This document shows positions 1-8,975 of a DNA stretch of 64,000 nt, piece by piece. Where the stretch lies: NCBI GenBank assembly GCA_001701135.1, contig DAAN01000009.1, positions 124,001-188,000 of the forward strand. The letters run 5' to 3'. The DNA is from Bacteroidales bacterium H3 (GTDB lineage: Bacteria; Bacteroidota; Bacteroidia; Bacteroidales; Muribaculaceae). The notes beneath the pieces are model-generated. The model was not told where the DNA came from. It saw only the letters and a list, made by a program, of their open reading frames with translations, and did not search any database. The translations under genes and the position numbers were made by a program. How positions within the stretch are numbered: the first letter of the stretch is position 1; each line of letters starts with the position of its first letter.

Positions 1-916
1 GCGCTTTCCATCCGTCGACAAAAGTCCATGCACGAACTTCATCGGCGCCGGCGGTGAAGAAAGTCTTAAGATTGAGCAGCGCGTAAGCGGCGCGAATCAG
101 TCGCGACACGCCCGATTCTTCCAACCCGATTTCCTGAAGAAACTCCTGACGCTCCTCATAGGTGTCGAGTTCGGCAATCTCGCTTTCGGTCTGGGCGGCC
201 ACAATCATCAGGCCGGCGCCCTCCTCTTTTATGGCTTCGCGCACGGCGTCGACATATTTGTTGCCGCTCACAGCCGAGGCGTCGTCCACATTGCAGACAT
301 AGAGCACCGGTTTGTCGGTGAGCAGAAACAGTTCCCGGGCAAATTTCTTTTCATCGGGAGTTTCCAGCTCGACCGAACGGGCGGGTTTCCCACGGTCGAG
401 TGCATCCTTGAATTTACACAGCACCTCATATTGCATCTTCGCCACCTTGTCGCCACCGGTCTGGGCCTGCTTCTGAGTGCGGGCAATGCGACCCTCGATG
501 GTTTCGAGATCCTTGAGCTGAAGCTCATAATCTATGATTTCCTTGTCGCGGACAGGGTCGACGGTGCCGTCGACATGGGTGATGTTCTCGTTGTCGAAGC
601 AACGGAGCACATGCAGTATGGCATCGGTCTCGCGGATGTTGGCGAGGAATTTGTTGCCGAGGCCCTCGCCGCGACTGGCACCTTTCACCAGACCGGCTAT
701 ATCCACGATTTCAACAGTGGCGGGAACGATTGACTTGGGATTGCACATCTCCACGAGCTTGTTCAGACGCTCGTCGGGCACCGTGATTACGCCCACATTG
801 GGTTCGATTGTGCAGAAAGGGAAATTGGCCGACTGGGCCTTAGCAGTTGACAGGCAGTTAAAGAGGGTGGACTTACCCACATTGGGCAGCCCCACTATTC
901 CGCATTGCAGTGACAT
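1..916 (-). CDS. ychF: Redox-regulated ATPase YchF (3' end beyond the window)
   Basis: Partial gene: the minus strand is open from an ATG at 916 to the left edge, giving 305 N-terminal residues of a family usually near 365. The Obg-related P-loop GLPNVGKST lies at residues 9-17, followed by [12 protein letters not shown] and the G3-type [17 protein letters not shown] stretch. These are diagnostic of YchF/OLA1, a cytosolic P-loop NTPase that prefers ATP and associates with ribosomes and stress responses. A TAACTTTG -7 box lies about 60 bp upstream on the same strand. The C-terminal TGS domain is not visible because the window ends. Family call is secure. Confidence 0.95.
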   Translation of the reverse strand, partial: MSLQCGIVGLPNVGKSTLFNCLSTAKAQSANFPFCTIEPNVGVITVPDERLNKLVEMCNPKSIVPATVEIVDIAGLVKGASRGEGLGNKFLANIRETDAILHVLRCFDNENITHVDGTVDPVRDKEIIDYELQLKDLETIEGRIARTQKQAQTGGDKVAKMQYEVLCKFKDALDRGKPARSVELETPDEKKFARELFLLTDKPVLYVCNVDDASAVSGNKYVDAVREAIKEEGAGLMIVAAQTESEIAELDTYEERQEFLQEIGLEESGVSRLIRAAYALLNLKTFFTAGADEVRAWTFVDGWKA

Positions 917-978
917 GATCTGATATGGTAAATTTCATTGAACGAAGCCTGACAAAAACAGCGGGCCCCATTTCTGCG

Positions 979-986
979 CAAAGTTA
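979..986 (-). promoter_or_regulatory. Candidate -7 box of ychF promoter
   Basis: CAAAGTTA on the plus strand reads TAACTTTG on the minus strand, an exact match to the Bacteroidetes -7 consensus TAnnTTTG. It would give a leader of about 55 nt before the ychF ATG. No well-placed -33 TTTG is seen, only an A-rich stretch. Confidence 0.5.
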
Positions 987-1072
987 CGAAAAAAAATCAA
1001 GGTGTTAAAACAAAAACACCCGCTTCAGTTGTTTTAAGAATATATAAAAGACAAGAACTAATTTTAAAAAAT

Positions 1073-1690
1073 ATGAAAAAGATGATAATGATGTCAGTGG
1101 CTCTGGCCGCTGCTTCGCTCCTCTTCTCCTCATGCGACAATAAAGAGAAGCTTTCCAAAGCTCTGAACGGCGTGTGGGCCGGTGCTCCCGAACAGATCAC
1201 CGACACCGGCGCCGCAAAAGCGTCGATGATACGTTCGTTTGAATTCACCCCTACGGGCAATTCAGGCGAAGGAAACGTGACGATGACAGTGTTCATCACC
1301 GTTGAGAACACAATGCCCGCGTCCGATTCAATAGTGACACCGCTCACCATCACAGCCACCGGAAGCGCCACTCTCACAGGAGTATATCAGGCAACCGACG
1401 ATGATGAAATCAAAGTCAACCTCGACGCTTCGCTCCCCACGGTCGATGTAGACCCCGATGCCGTGCAGCTCAATTACAACGTTCTCACCGATGCAAGCGC
1501 ATCGAATGTCACCGCGCTGAAATCGGGAGCCGAAATTCTTGTACGCCAGCAGGTAAGCCATGCCGCACAGAAAGTATTCTCGGATCTTACCGAGATCGAC
1601 GATATCAAAATTTCTCGCAATCTAATGAGCTGTGAAATCAATCACAAGGATCTCACTTTCCGCCGTCAGGGAGTACCGCAGAACAAATAG
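1073..1690 (+). CDS. Putative lipoprotein of unknown function (possibly lipocalin-like)
   Basis: 205 residues. The N-terminus has a Lys-Lys start, a hydrophobic stretch and a lipobox ending at Cys21 (LFSSC), so it is predicted to be lipidated and exported. The mature part begins with an LNGVWAG stretch resembling the GxW motif of lipocalin-like Bacteroidetes lipoproteins, then Thr/Val-rich beta-strand-like sequence. No catalytic motif is seen. It is transcribed divergently from ychF and followed by a strong hairpin at 1755-1795. The family is not recognised with certainty; lipocalin-like is only a suggestion. Confidence 0.75.
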   Translation: MKKMIMMSVALAAASLLFSSCDNKEKLSKALNGVWAGAPEQITDTGAAKASMIRSFEFTPTGNSGEGNVTMTVFITVENTMPASDSIVTPLTITATGSATLTGVYQATDDDEIKVNLDASLPTVDVDPDAVQLNYNVLTDASASNVTALKSGAEILVRQQVSHAAQKVFSDLTEIDDIKISRNLMSCEINHKDLTFRRQGVPQNK

Positions 1691-1754
1691 CCACCGAGTT
1701 TGGCCACATCCGGGCGCGCTGATTCGGGCGCTGATTCAAAGAAAAAACAGTTAC

Positions 1755-1798
1755 AATAGGCAGATTTCTGAATTTTTTCAGAAATTTTGCCTATTTTT
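1755..1798 (+). terminator. Long hairpin with U-tract after the lipoprotein gene
   Basis: AATAGGCA (1755-1762) pairs with TGCCTATT (1788-1795) and ATTTCTGAA (1764-1772) pairs with TTCAGAAAT (1777-1785), with a TTTT loop and a small bulge. This makes a stem of about 17 bp followed by TTT. It fits a rho-independent terminator for the upstream lipoprotein gene. Its distal arm and T-tract overlap the -7 box of the downstream GH31 gene. Confidence 0.75.
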
Positions 1799-1799
1799 G
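1765..1799 (+). promoter_or_regulatory. Candidate promoter of the GH31 gene
   Basis: TATTTTTG at 1792-1799 matches TAnnTTTG and ends 29 bp before the ATG at 1829. A weak -33 (TTTCTG, 1765-1770) lies 21 bp upstream. The -7 box sits inside the right arm and T-tract of the terminator hairpin. Confidence 0.5.
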
Positions 1800-1828
1800 C
1801 ATCACAAACCATATCATAATCACATTCC

Positions 1829-4180
1829 ATGACCCCTAAATTCATGTTACTCAATGTTGCAGCTTGTGCCGCATTGACAGTATCAGCTGCTACTGACGCC
1901 TCCACGCATCGTCAGGCACCCGACCCCGTTGCCAATCCGTCGGCCGTAGTGCGGCAGGGCAATGCCCGTTTCACCGTGCTCACTCCCGAAATGATCCGCG
2001 TGGAATATTCTCCTTCCGGGAAATTCGAAGACAAAGCCACATTTGCCGTTGTCAACCGCAATCTGCCTGTACCCGAGTTCCAGAAAAAGGAATCAGCCGA
2101 CTCTCTGTTCATCACCACCGGGAAGCTCCGCCTCGCATACAAAAAAGGCGCAGACCTAATCGAAAACGGACAGGCGCTAAACATCACCTTCGAAGTGGCC
2201 GGAAAACCCGAACGCTGGTTTCCTGGTAAGAAAGACACGCAGAACCTCAAAGGCACCCTGCGCACTCTCGACACCAACAATGGCGACGCATTTCGAAACA
2301 AGCTGGAGGACGGCGTGATTTCCCGCTCGGGATGGGCCGTAATCGATGATTCATGGAGCAACGTCCGCCCCGACGGCAGTCGCTCTTTCGCCATGGAGCC
2401 GAATGCCGAAGCCGGCATGGACTGGGTGACTGACCGAGCCGACAAAGACGCTCTTGATCTCTATTTTCTTGGCTATGGACATGATTACAAGCGTGCCATC
2501 GCCGATTTCACCCGCATCGCAGGCGAAATACCACTCCCGCCGAAATATGTGTTCGGCTACTGGTATTCACGTTACTGGCACTATACCGACGACGATTTCC
2601 GAAAGATCATGCACGATCTGAAATCAAACAAAGTTCCCGCCGACGTGATGGTTATCGACATGGACTGGCACTGGAACGGCAATGAGGACAGTCAGTCGAA
2701 AGGTGTCGGCGGCTGGACAGGCTGGTCATGGAACACCCGCCTGTTTCCCCGCCCCGAGGCGCTGCTCGACGAAATGCACGCCAACGGTTACCACACATCG
2801 CTGAATATACATCCTGCCGACGGCATAAATCCAGTGGAGTCGCCGCGCTTCAACCGCAATATGCGCCGCGAACTTGGTGAAAAATACACCGACCCCGACG
2901 GCACCATCCGCTGGAGCATCGATTATCCCGATTTCTATAAATCTTTCTTCAAAAATATCATCCGCGAGCATGAGGATGAGGGCACCGACTTCTGGTGGAT
3001 CGACTGGCAGCAGCATCTCACAAGCAAGGAAACGCCCGACCTCGGCGAAACCTTCTGGATCAACCATGTGTTCTTCAACGATATGAAGAACAACCGCAAA
3101 GACCGCCGTCCGGTCATTTACCACCGCTGGGGTGGCCTTGGCAGCCACCGCTATCAGATCGGTTTCTCGGGCGACACCTACATCAATTTCCCAACCCTCG
3201 CCTTCGAAATCTACTTCACTCCCACAGCTTCGAATGTGGGCTATGCCTACTGGGGGCATGACCTCGGCGGCCACATGGTCGACAATAATCTTGACGCCTC
3301 GATAATCAACGACCCTGAACTTATGCTCCGCTGGATGCAGTTCGGTGTCTTCACCCCAATCTTCAAGAGCCACGCCACAAGCGATCCCCGCATCGAGCGC
3401 CGTATCTGGACATTCCCCAATTTCCCTGATCTCCTCGATGCTGTGCGTCTGCGCTACACCCTCGTGCCCTACATCTACACCATGGCCCGCAAGACCTACG
3501 ACACAAGCATCGGCATGTGCCGTCCGCTATACTATGAGTACCCCGAAAAGAATGAGGCATACGAATTCGAGAGCGAATATTTCTTCGGCGACGACATTCT
3601 CGTAGCCCCCATTGTCGAGGCGGCGGCACCCGGGAAAAAAGCTGAAAAGCGGATATGGTTCCCTGAAGGCAAATGGTGGAGCGCCTCGACTCACGAGATG
3701 GTCAGCGGTCCTGCTGTGAAGACTATGCAGTTCGCCGCCAACGAGATTCCATATTTCTACCGCGCAGGTTCTGTAGTACCTCTGAATCCCGACAGTGTAG
3801 AGCATGCCAATGATCACCCCGACACTCTGATTCTCAATGTAGTGGCAGGCACCTCCGGCGAAGGCAGCCTCTATGAAGACGAGGGCGACAACAACGACTA
3901 CGCCACCAATTATGCTTTCACCAAATTCACTCATAAATCAAAAGGCAACACCGAAACCATCATCATAAATCCACGCGAAGGCGCAGCCGCCGCATCGCTT
4001 CCTGCCGAGCGCGCATGGCAGTTGCAAATTGTTAACGCCAAAGCACCCAAGTCCGTGCGTCTCGACGGCAAGAAACTCCCCGCCACAGCCTGGAGCTACA
4101 CCCGCGCCACCCGCACACTCCTTGTAAATCTCCCCAAAGCGCCATGCTCGTCTGCACGGGAATTGAAAATCGGATTTTAA
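1829..4180 (+). CDS. Secreted glycoside hydrolase family 31 (alpha-glucosidase/xylosidase-like)
   Basis: 783 residues with a signal peptide of about 22 residues (MTPKFMLLNVAACAALTVSA). The order is an N-terminal beta-sandwich, the GH31 (beta/alpha)8 barrel, then C-terminal beta domains including a DUF5110-like region (GSLYEDEGDNNDYA). The candidate nucleophile is Asp392 in DFWWIDWQQ and the candidate acid/base is Asp449 in GFSGDTYINF; VMVIDMDWHW and YWGHDLGG are further GH31 hallmarks. GH31 enzymes hydrolyse terminal alpha-glucosides or alpha-xylosides by a retaining mechanism, and the signal peptide places this one in the periplasm or at the surface. No SusC/SusD pair is nearby, so it stands alone. 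Exact substrate is not deducible. Confidence 0.93.
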   Translation: MTPKFMLLNVAACAALTVSAATDASTHRQAPDPVANPSAVVRQGNARFTVLTPEMIRVEYSPSGKFEDKATFAVVNRNLPVPEFQKKESADSLFITTGKLRLAYKKGADLIENGQALNITFEVAGKPERWFPGKKDTQNLKGTLRTLDTNNGDAFRNKLEDGVISRSGWAVIDDSWSNVRPDGSRSFAMEPNAEAGMDWVTDRADKDALDLYFLGYGHDYKRAIADFTRIAGEIPLPPKYVFGYWYSRYWHYTDDDFRKIMHDLKSNKVPADVMVIDMDWHWNGNEDSQSKGVGGWTGWSWNTRLFPRPEALLDEMHANGYHTSLNIHPADGINPVESPRFNRNMRRELGEKYTDPDGTIRWSIDYPDFYKSFFKNIIREHEDEGTDFWWIDWQQHLTSKETPDLGETFWINHVFFNDMKNNRKDRRPVIYHRWGGLGSHRYQIGFSGDTYINFPTLAFEIYFTPTASNVGYAYWGHDLGGHMVDNNLDASIINDPELMLRWMQFGVFTPIFKSHATSDPRIERRIWTFPNFPDLLDAVRLRYTLVPYIYTMARKTYDTSIGMCRPLYYEYPEKNEAYEFESEYFFGDDILVAPIVEAAAPGKKAEKRIWFPEGKWWSASTHEMVSGPAVKTMQFAANEIPYFYRAGSVVPLNPDSVEHANDHPDTLILNVVAGTSGEGSLYEDEGDNNDYATNYAFTKFTHKSKGNTETIIINPREGAAAASLPAERAWQLQIVNAKAPKSVRLDGKKLPATAWSYTRATRTLLVNLPKAPCSSARELKIGF

Positions 4181-4220
4181 CCAAAGTTATATTATAAGGT
4201 GTGAAAAACTCGCCAACGTA

Positions 4221-4253
4221 TTCGGTTTATACTAAATAATATTCGTAACTTTG
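4221..4253 (+). promoter_or_regulatory. Candidate promoter of fumarase gene
   Basis: TAACTTTG at 4246-4253 matches the -7 consensus, with a weak TTCG -33 at 4221-4224 (21 bp spacer). The start would be near 4258, giving a leader of about 90 nt that begins with a strong hairpin. Confidence 0.5.
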
Positions 4254-4293
4254 CGGTGCCTGAAAGAGATCTCCTCAGGCACCGCATATTTTT
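4252..4293 (+). terminator. 12-bp perfect hairpin plus T-tract between GH31 and fumarase
   Basis: TGCGGTGCCTGA (4252-4263) pairs perfectly with TCAGGCACCGCA (4275-4286) around an 11-nt loop, followed by TATTTTT. The shape is that of a rho-independent terminator for the GH31 transcript. The first arm overlaps the TAACTTTG -7 box, so the same bases would also form the very 5' end of the fumarase mRNA. Confidence 0.7.
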
Positions 4294-4346
4294 ATGTGCG
4301 GCATATCACACAATACATATCATTCGTATAAACGCTTTATATAACC

Positions 4347-5996
4347 ATGGCTACAAAACCGTTCCACTATCAGGAAATGTTTCCCCTCGGTCCCGACACC
4401 ACAGAGTATTACCACCTCACATCCGACTATGTGAAGACGGAAAACTGGGGCGGACATGAGTTTCTCGTCGTTGACCCCGAAGCACTCACCGTGCTTGCCC
4501 GTCAGGCCACCCACGACAATGCCTTCATGCTCCGCCGCGAGCATAACGAGATGGTAGCTAAGATTCTTCATGATCCCGAAGCCTCCGACAACGACAAATT
4601 TGTGGCTCTTACAATGCTGCGTAATGCTGAGGTCGCCGCCAAAGGCGAGCTGCCTTTCTGTCAGGACACCGGCACAGCCATATGCCACGGCGAAAAAGGC
4701 CAGCTGGTCTACACCGGCTGCGACGACGCCGAGAAAATCTCGAAAGGCGTTTACGACACCTACACCGAGTGCAATCTGCGCTATTCGCAGAACGCTCCCC
4801 TGAACATGTACGACGAGGTGAACACAGGCTGCAACCTCCCCGCCCAGATCGACATCCACGCCTGCGAAGGCAATGAATACCATTTCGTGTTCGTGGCCAA
4901 GGGTGGCGGCTCAGCCAACAAGACTTATCTTTATCAGGAAACCAAGGCTGTGATCAACCCCAAGACCCTTGTGCCTTTCCTTATCGAGAAGATGAAGACT
5001 CTCGGCACCGCCGCCTGTCCGCCCTATCACATCGCGTTTGTCATCGGCGGCACATCTGCCGAGAAGAACCTTGAGACAGTTAAAAAGGCCTCGATCAAAT
5101 ATTACGACTCACTCCCGACCACCGGCAACGAGTATGGCCGTGCGTTCCGCGATCTCGAGCTGGAGAAAGAACTCCTCGAGGCATCGCGCAAAATCGGTCT
5201 CGGCGCCCAGTTCGGCGGCAAATATTTCGCTCACGACATCCGCGTGATCCGCCTTCCCCGCCACGGCGCATCCTGCCCCATCGGCATGGGCGTCAGCTGC
5301 TCGGCCGACCGAAACATCAAGGCCAAGATCAACAAGGAAGGCCTCTGGCTCGAAAAACTCGACACCAATCCGGGCGAACTCATCCCCGCCGAGATGCGCA
5401 ATGCCGAGGAAAGCAATGCGGTTAACATCGACCTTAACCGTCCCATGGCCGAAGTGCTCGCCGAACTTGACAAATTCCCCGTAGCCACTCGCCTGAACCT
5501 CTCGGGCACTATCATCGTGGGCCGCGACATCGCTCACGCCAAAATCAAAGAGCGTCTCGATGCCGGCGAACCCATGCCCCAGTATCTCAAAGATCACCCC
5601 ATCTACTACGCAGGCCCCGCCAAGACCCCCAAGGGAATGGCGTCGGGTTCTTTCGGCCCCACCACGGCAGGCCGCATGGACCCCTATGTCGACCAGTTCC
5701 AGAAAGCCGGCGGATCAATGATCATGATAGCCAAAGGCAACCGTTCGCAGCAGGTGACCGATGCCTGCAAGGCCAACGGCGGCTTCTACCTCGGTTCTAT
5801 CGGCGGCCCTGCCGCCATCCTGGCCAAAGACTCCATCAAGAAAGTGGAACTGCTCGAATATCCCGAGCTGGGCATGGAAGCCATCTGGAAAATCGAAGTC
5901 GAGAATTTCCCCGCTTTCATCCTCGTTGACAACAAGGGCAACGACTTCTTCAAGAAAATTCAGGAGAAGTGCGCCGCCTGCCCCCTCTCGAAATAA
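4347..5996 (+). CDS. fumA: Class I fumarate hydratase (iron-sulfur)
   Basis: 549 residues, full length for oxygen-sensitive class I fumarases, which interconvert fumarate and malate with a [4Fe-4S] cluster. Diagnostic stretches are [10 protein letters not shown] (Cys105), [12 protein letters not shown], and [12 protein letters not shown] (Cys310 and Cys318), then a FumA-type C-terminal domain with [16 protein letters not shown]. The enzyme is cytosolic and in anaerobic Bacteroidales belongs to the reductive TCA branch leading to succinate. gpmI follows 47 bp downstream on the same strand, suggesting co-transcription of two central-carbon genes. A candidate promoter and leader hairpin precede it. 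Confidence 0.95.
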   Translation: MATKPFHYQEMFPLGPDTTEYYHLTSDYVKTENWGGHEFLVVDPEALTVLARQATHDNAFMLRREHNEMVAKILHDPEASDNDKFVALTMLRNAEVAAKGELPFCQDTGTAICHGEKGQLVYTGCDDAEKISKGVYDTYTECNLRYSQNAPLNMYDEVNTGCNLPAQIDIHACEGNEYHFVFVAKGGGSANKTYLYQETKAVINPKTLVPFLIEKMKTLGTAACPPYHIAFVIGGTSAEKNLETVKKASIKYYDSLPTTGNEYGRAFRDLELEKELLEASRKIGLGAQFGGKYFAHDIRVIRLPRHGASCPIGMGVSCSADRNIKAKINKEGLWLEKLDTNPGELIPAEMRNAEESNAVNIDLNRPMAEVLAELDKFPVATRLNLSGTIIVGRDIAHAKIKERLDAGEPMPQYLKDHPIYYAGPAKTPKGMASGSFGPTTAGRMDPYVDQFQKAGGSMIMIAKGNRSQQVTDACKANGGFYLGSIGGPAAILAKDSIKKVELLEYPELGMEAIWKIEVENFPAFILVDNKGNDFFKKIQEKCAACPLSK

Positions 5997-6043
5997 TTCG
6001 TTTCCAATATACTAAGGTTAAGGTAAAAATTTCAAATTTCAAT

Positions 6044-7561
6044 ATGGCACATAAAGCTCTGTTAATGATCCTTGACGGCTGGGGCCTGGGCAACCACACC
6101 CACAGCGACGCCATCTCCTCTACCCCTACTCCCTACTGGGACTCTCTGCTGAAGAATTACCCTCACTCGCAGCTGCAGGCATCGGGCGAAAACGTCGGTC
6201 TGCCCGACGGTCAGATGGGCAACTCCGAAGTAGGTCACCTCAACATCGGCGGCGGTCGCGTCGTATATCAGGACCTGGTTAAAATCAACAAAGCTATCCA
6301 GTCGGGGTCCATTCTCGAGAATCCCGAAATCAAAGACGCTTTCTCCTACGCCAAAAAGAGTGGCAAAGCCATGCACTTCATGGGTCTCACCTCCACCGGC
6401 GGCGTACACTCGTCGTTCGAGCATATCTTCGCTCTCTGCGACATCGCCAAGGAATATGGCCTTGAGAAAGTCTATATCCACTGCTTCATGGATGGCCGCG
6501 ACACCGACCCCCATTCAGGCAAAGGCTTTATCGAGCAGCTCACCGAGCACTGCAGCAAGTCGGCAGGCGTGATCGCCTCGATTATCGGCCGCTACTACGC
6601 CATGGACCGCGACAAGCGCTGGGACCGTGTGAAAGTAGCCTACGATCTTCTGGTCAACGGCACCGGCAAACAGGCCACCGACATGGTGAAGGCCATGCAG
6701 GAGAGCTACGACGAAGATGTCACCGACGAATTCGTAAAACCCATCAACAACTCCACTGTCGACGGCACCATCAAGGAGGGCGACGCCGTGATCTTCTTCA
6801 ACTACCGCAACGACCGCGCAAAGGAAATCACCATCGCGCTCACCCAGCACGATATGCCCGAAGAAAGGATGCACACCATCCCCGGCCTGCAATATTACTG
6901 CATGACTCCCTATGACTCGTCGTTTACCGGCGTGCACATCCTCTTCCCCAAGGAGAATGTGGGCAACACTCTCGGCGAGTATCTCTCAGCCGAGGGCAAG
7001 ACCCAGCTACACATCGCCGAGACCGAGAAATATGCCCACGTGACATTCTTCTTCAACGGTGGCCGCGAAGCTCCCTTCGAGGGTGAAGAGCGCATCCTGG
7101 TGCCTTCGCCCAAGGTAGCCACCTATGATCTCAAACCCGAAATGAGCGCTCCCGAGGTTGCCGACAAACTCGCCGACGCCATCTCCACCGGCAAATATGA
7201 CTTCATTGTGGTGAACTTCGCCAACGGCGACATGGTGGGCCACACCGGTGTCTACGACGCTATACAGAAAGCTGTAACAGCAGTTGACAAATGTGTCGAG
7301 GAAGTTGTCGAGGCTGCAAAGAAGAATGACTACGAAGTCATAATCATCGCCGACCACGGTAATGCCGACTTTGCAGTGAATGCCGACGGCACACCCAACA
7401 CCGCCCACTCGCTCAACCCCGTTCCCTTCGTCTATGTCACATCCGACAAAAACGCCAAGGTTGAAAACGGCATTCTTGCCGACGTGGCTCCTTCTATTCT
7501 CCACATCATGGGCCTCACACAGCCCCGCGAGATGACCGGCCATAACCTCATCACCGACTGA
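6044..7561 (+). CDS. gpmI: 2,3-bisphosphoglycerate-independent phosphoglycerate mutase
   Basis: 505 residues from the ATG at 6044; an in-frame ATG 75 bp upstream lies inside the fumarase gene and gives 25 residues with no family match, so the shorter start is chosen. The metal-binding LILDGWG-type start has Asp11, and the catalytic serine is Ser61 in [10 protein letters not shown]. Other hallmarks are [22 protein letters not shown] and the C-terminal DHGNAD metal site. It interconverts 3- and 2-phosphoglycerate in glycolysis and gluconeogenesis using two Mn ions. It is probably in an operon with the fumarase gene and ends at a strong terminator. Confidence 0.96.
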   Translation: MAHKALLMILDGWGLGNHTHSDAISSTPTPYWDSLLKNYPHSQLQASGENVGLPDGQMGNSEVGHLNIGGGRVVYQDLVKINKAIQSGSILENPEIKDAFSYAKKSGKAMHFMGLTSTGGVHSSFEHIFALCDIAKEYGLEKVYIHCFMDGRDTDPHSGKGFIEQLTEHCSKSAGVIASIIGRYYAMDRDKRWDRVKVAYDLLVNGTGKQATDMVKAMQESYDEDVTDEFVKPINNSTVDGTIKEGDAVIFFNYRNDRAKEITIALTQHDMPEERMHTIPGLQYYCMTPYDSSFTGVHILFPKENVGNTLGEYLSAEGKTQLHIAETEKYAHVTFFFNGGREAPFEGEERILVPSPKVATYDLKPEMSAPEVADKLADAISTGKYDFIVVNFANGDMVGHTGVYDAIQKAVTAVDKCVEEVVEAAKKNDYEVIIIADHGNADFAVNADGTPNTAHSLNPVPFVYVTSDKNAKVENGILADVAPSILHIMGLTQPREMTGHNLITD

Positions 7562-7601
7562 AAGCTTCCACAAAGTCTCTAACGACCAATACATTACAAA
7601 C

Positions 7602-7646
7602 GCAAGCGCGGCAAACTGGAAATCGGTTCGCCGCGCTTGCTGTTTC
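7602..7646. terminator. Terminator after gpmI
   Basis: GCAAGCGCGGC (7602-7612) pairs perfectly with GCCGCGCTTGC (7630-7640), an 11-bp GC-rich stem followed by TGTTTCATTTT. It lies between convergent gpmI and ribBA. Confidence 0.8.
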
Positions 7647-7660
7647 ATTTTGATTCACAT

Positions 7661-7736
7661 TGTGACATCATTCCACCGATGTAGCATCAGTCCACCAATG
7701 TAGCATCAGTCCACCACTGTGGCATCAGTCCACATT
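7661..7736 (-). repeat. Four 19-bp tandem repeats spanning the ribBA stop codon
   Basis: Units at 7661-7679, 7680-7698, 7699-7717 and 7718-7736 follow TGTrGCATCAGTCCACCAn on the plus strand; the middle two differ at a single base. The ribBA stop (7725-7727) lies inside the unit nearest the gene, so the last RibBA codons and the stop belong to the repeat. The other units lie in the 3' untranslated region. Confidence 0.9.
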
Positions 7737-8975
7737 GTGGAGATTGTGGTGCATGCGGTTCTTTTTGGTCGAAAGATAGAATTTATCATATTTGTTAGGA
7801 GCGATCTCAATGGGGATATTCTCCACTACTTCAAGACCGTAGCCCTCGAGGCCGACACGCTTAACAGGATTGTTGGTGATCAGACGCATCTTGCGTATGC
7901 CTAATTCATGCAGAATCTGGGCGCCCACGCCGTAGTCGCGTTCATCGGCCTTGTGGCCGAGATGGAGATTGGCGTCGACGGTATCCAACCCCTGCTCCTG
8001 AAGCTTATAGGCGCGGATTTTATCCATAAGGCCGATGCCGCGGCCCTCCTGCAGGAGATATACCACGGCGCCGCGACCCTCCTTTTCAATCATCCGGAGC
8101 GCCTGGTGCAGCTGCTCGCCGCAGTCGCAGCGCATTGAGCCGAAAATGTCACCGGTGGCGCATGATGAATGCACTCTCACCATCACAGGTTCGTCGGTGT
8201 TGACGTCACCTTTGATTATGGCGATATGCTCCAGCCCGTTACTCTTCTGACGGAAAGGTATCAGGCGGAAATCGCCATACTCGGTGGGCAGATGCACCTC
8301 CTCCCCTTTCTCCACCAGCGACTCCTCGCGCAGACGGTAAGCAATGAGGTCGCGGATTGAAATCAGTTTCAGTCCCCACTCGTCGGCACGGCGGCGCAGT
8401 TCAGGCAGACGGGCCATGGAGCCGTCGTCGCTCATAATTTCCATAAGAGCGGCGGCGGGACGCAGACCCGCCAGACGGGCCAGATCGACCGCAGCTTCGG
8501 TATGCCCCGACCGGCGCAGCACACCTGCATCCTGAGCGAAAAGCGGATTGATGTGCCCGGGACGTCCGAATGTCTCGGGCGTCGACGCCGGATCGGCAAG
8601 AGCACGGATGGTGGCGCAACGGTCATGGATCGATACACCGGTGGTACAGCCCTCGAGCTTGTCGACAGTGATGGTGAAGGGAGTTCCGAGCACTGAAGTA
8701 TTGTGATTCACCTGCGGATCAAGCCCCAGTTCCTTGCAACGCGATATGGTGATGGGTGCGCAGAGCACGCCGCGCGCGTTCTTGAGCATGAAATTCACCT
8801 GCTCGGGAGTGATCTTTTCGGCGGCTACAATGATGTCGCCTTCATTTTCGCGGTCTTCGTCGTCAACCACAATAATCATCTTGCCCTCGCGGAAATCGAC
8901 GAGAGCGTCTTCGATAGAGTCGAGTTTGATTTTATCTGAATCCATGATAGCGCGGTAGGATTTTATTGATTTCAT
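7725..8975 (-). CDS. ribBA: Bifunctional DHBP synthase / GTP cyclohydrolase II
   Basis: 416 residues. The N-terminal half is 3,4-dihydroxy-2-butanone-4-phosphate synthase ([10 protein letters not shown] at residues 38-47, GHTEAAVDL). The C-terminal half is GTP cyclohydrolase II with zinc ligands Cys272, Cys283 and Cys285 ([14 protein letters not shown]) and [10 protein letters not shown]. Together they supply both precursors of riboflavin. The ATG at 8975 overlaps the upstream permease stop as ATGA, indicating translational coupling; an alternative ATG at 8945 would remove ten residues. Last gene of a nadE, permease, ribBA operon. The C-terminal tail is unusually His/Asn-rich (HHNLHNVD), and its last codons lie within the tandem array. 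Confidence 0.95.
   Translation of the reverse strand: MKSIKSYRAIMDSDKIKLDSIEDALVDFREGKMIIVVDDEDRENEGDIIVAAEKITPEQVNFMLKNARGVLCAPITISRCKELGLDPQVNHNTSVLGTPFTITVDKLEGCTTGVSIHDRCATIRALADPASTPETFGRPGHINPLFAQDAGVLRRSGHTEAAVDLARLAGLRPAAALMEIMSDDGSMARLPELRRRADEWGLKLISIRDLIAYRLREESLVEKGEEVHLPTEYGDFRLIPFRQKSNGLEHIAIIKGDVNTDEPVMVRVHSSCATGDIFGSMRCDCGEQLHQALRMIEKEGRGAVVYLLQEGRGIGLMDKIRAYKLQEQGLDTVDANLHLGHKADERDYGVGAQILHELGIRKMRLITNNPVKRVGLEGYGLEVVENIPIEIAPNKYDKFYLSTKKNRMHHNLHNVD

Noticed and set aside
2726..3373. 215-codon open frame antisense to the GH31 gene
   Set aside because: Covers the conserved GH31 active-site region in antisense; no independent evidence.
7661..7736. Possible REP/BIME element or CRISPR remnant
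   Set aside because: Contiguous 19-bp direct repeats without spacers or palindromic REP arms; a minisatellite fits better.
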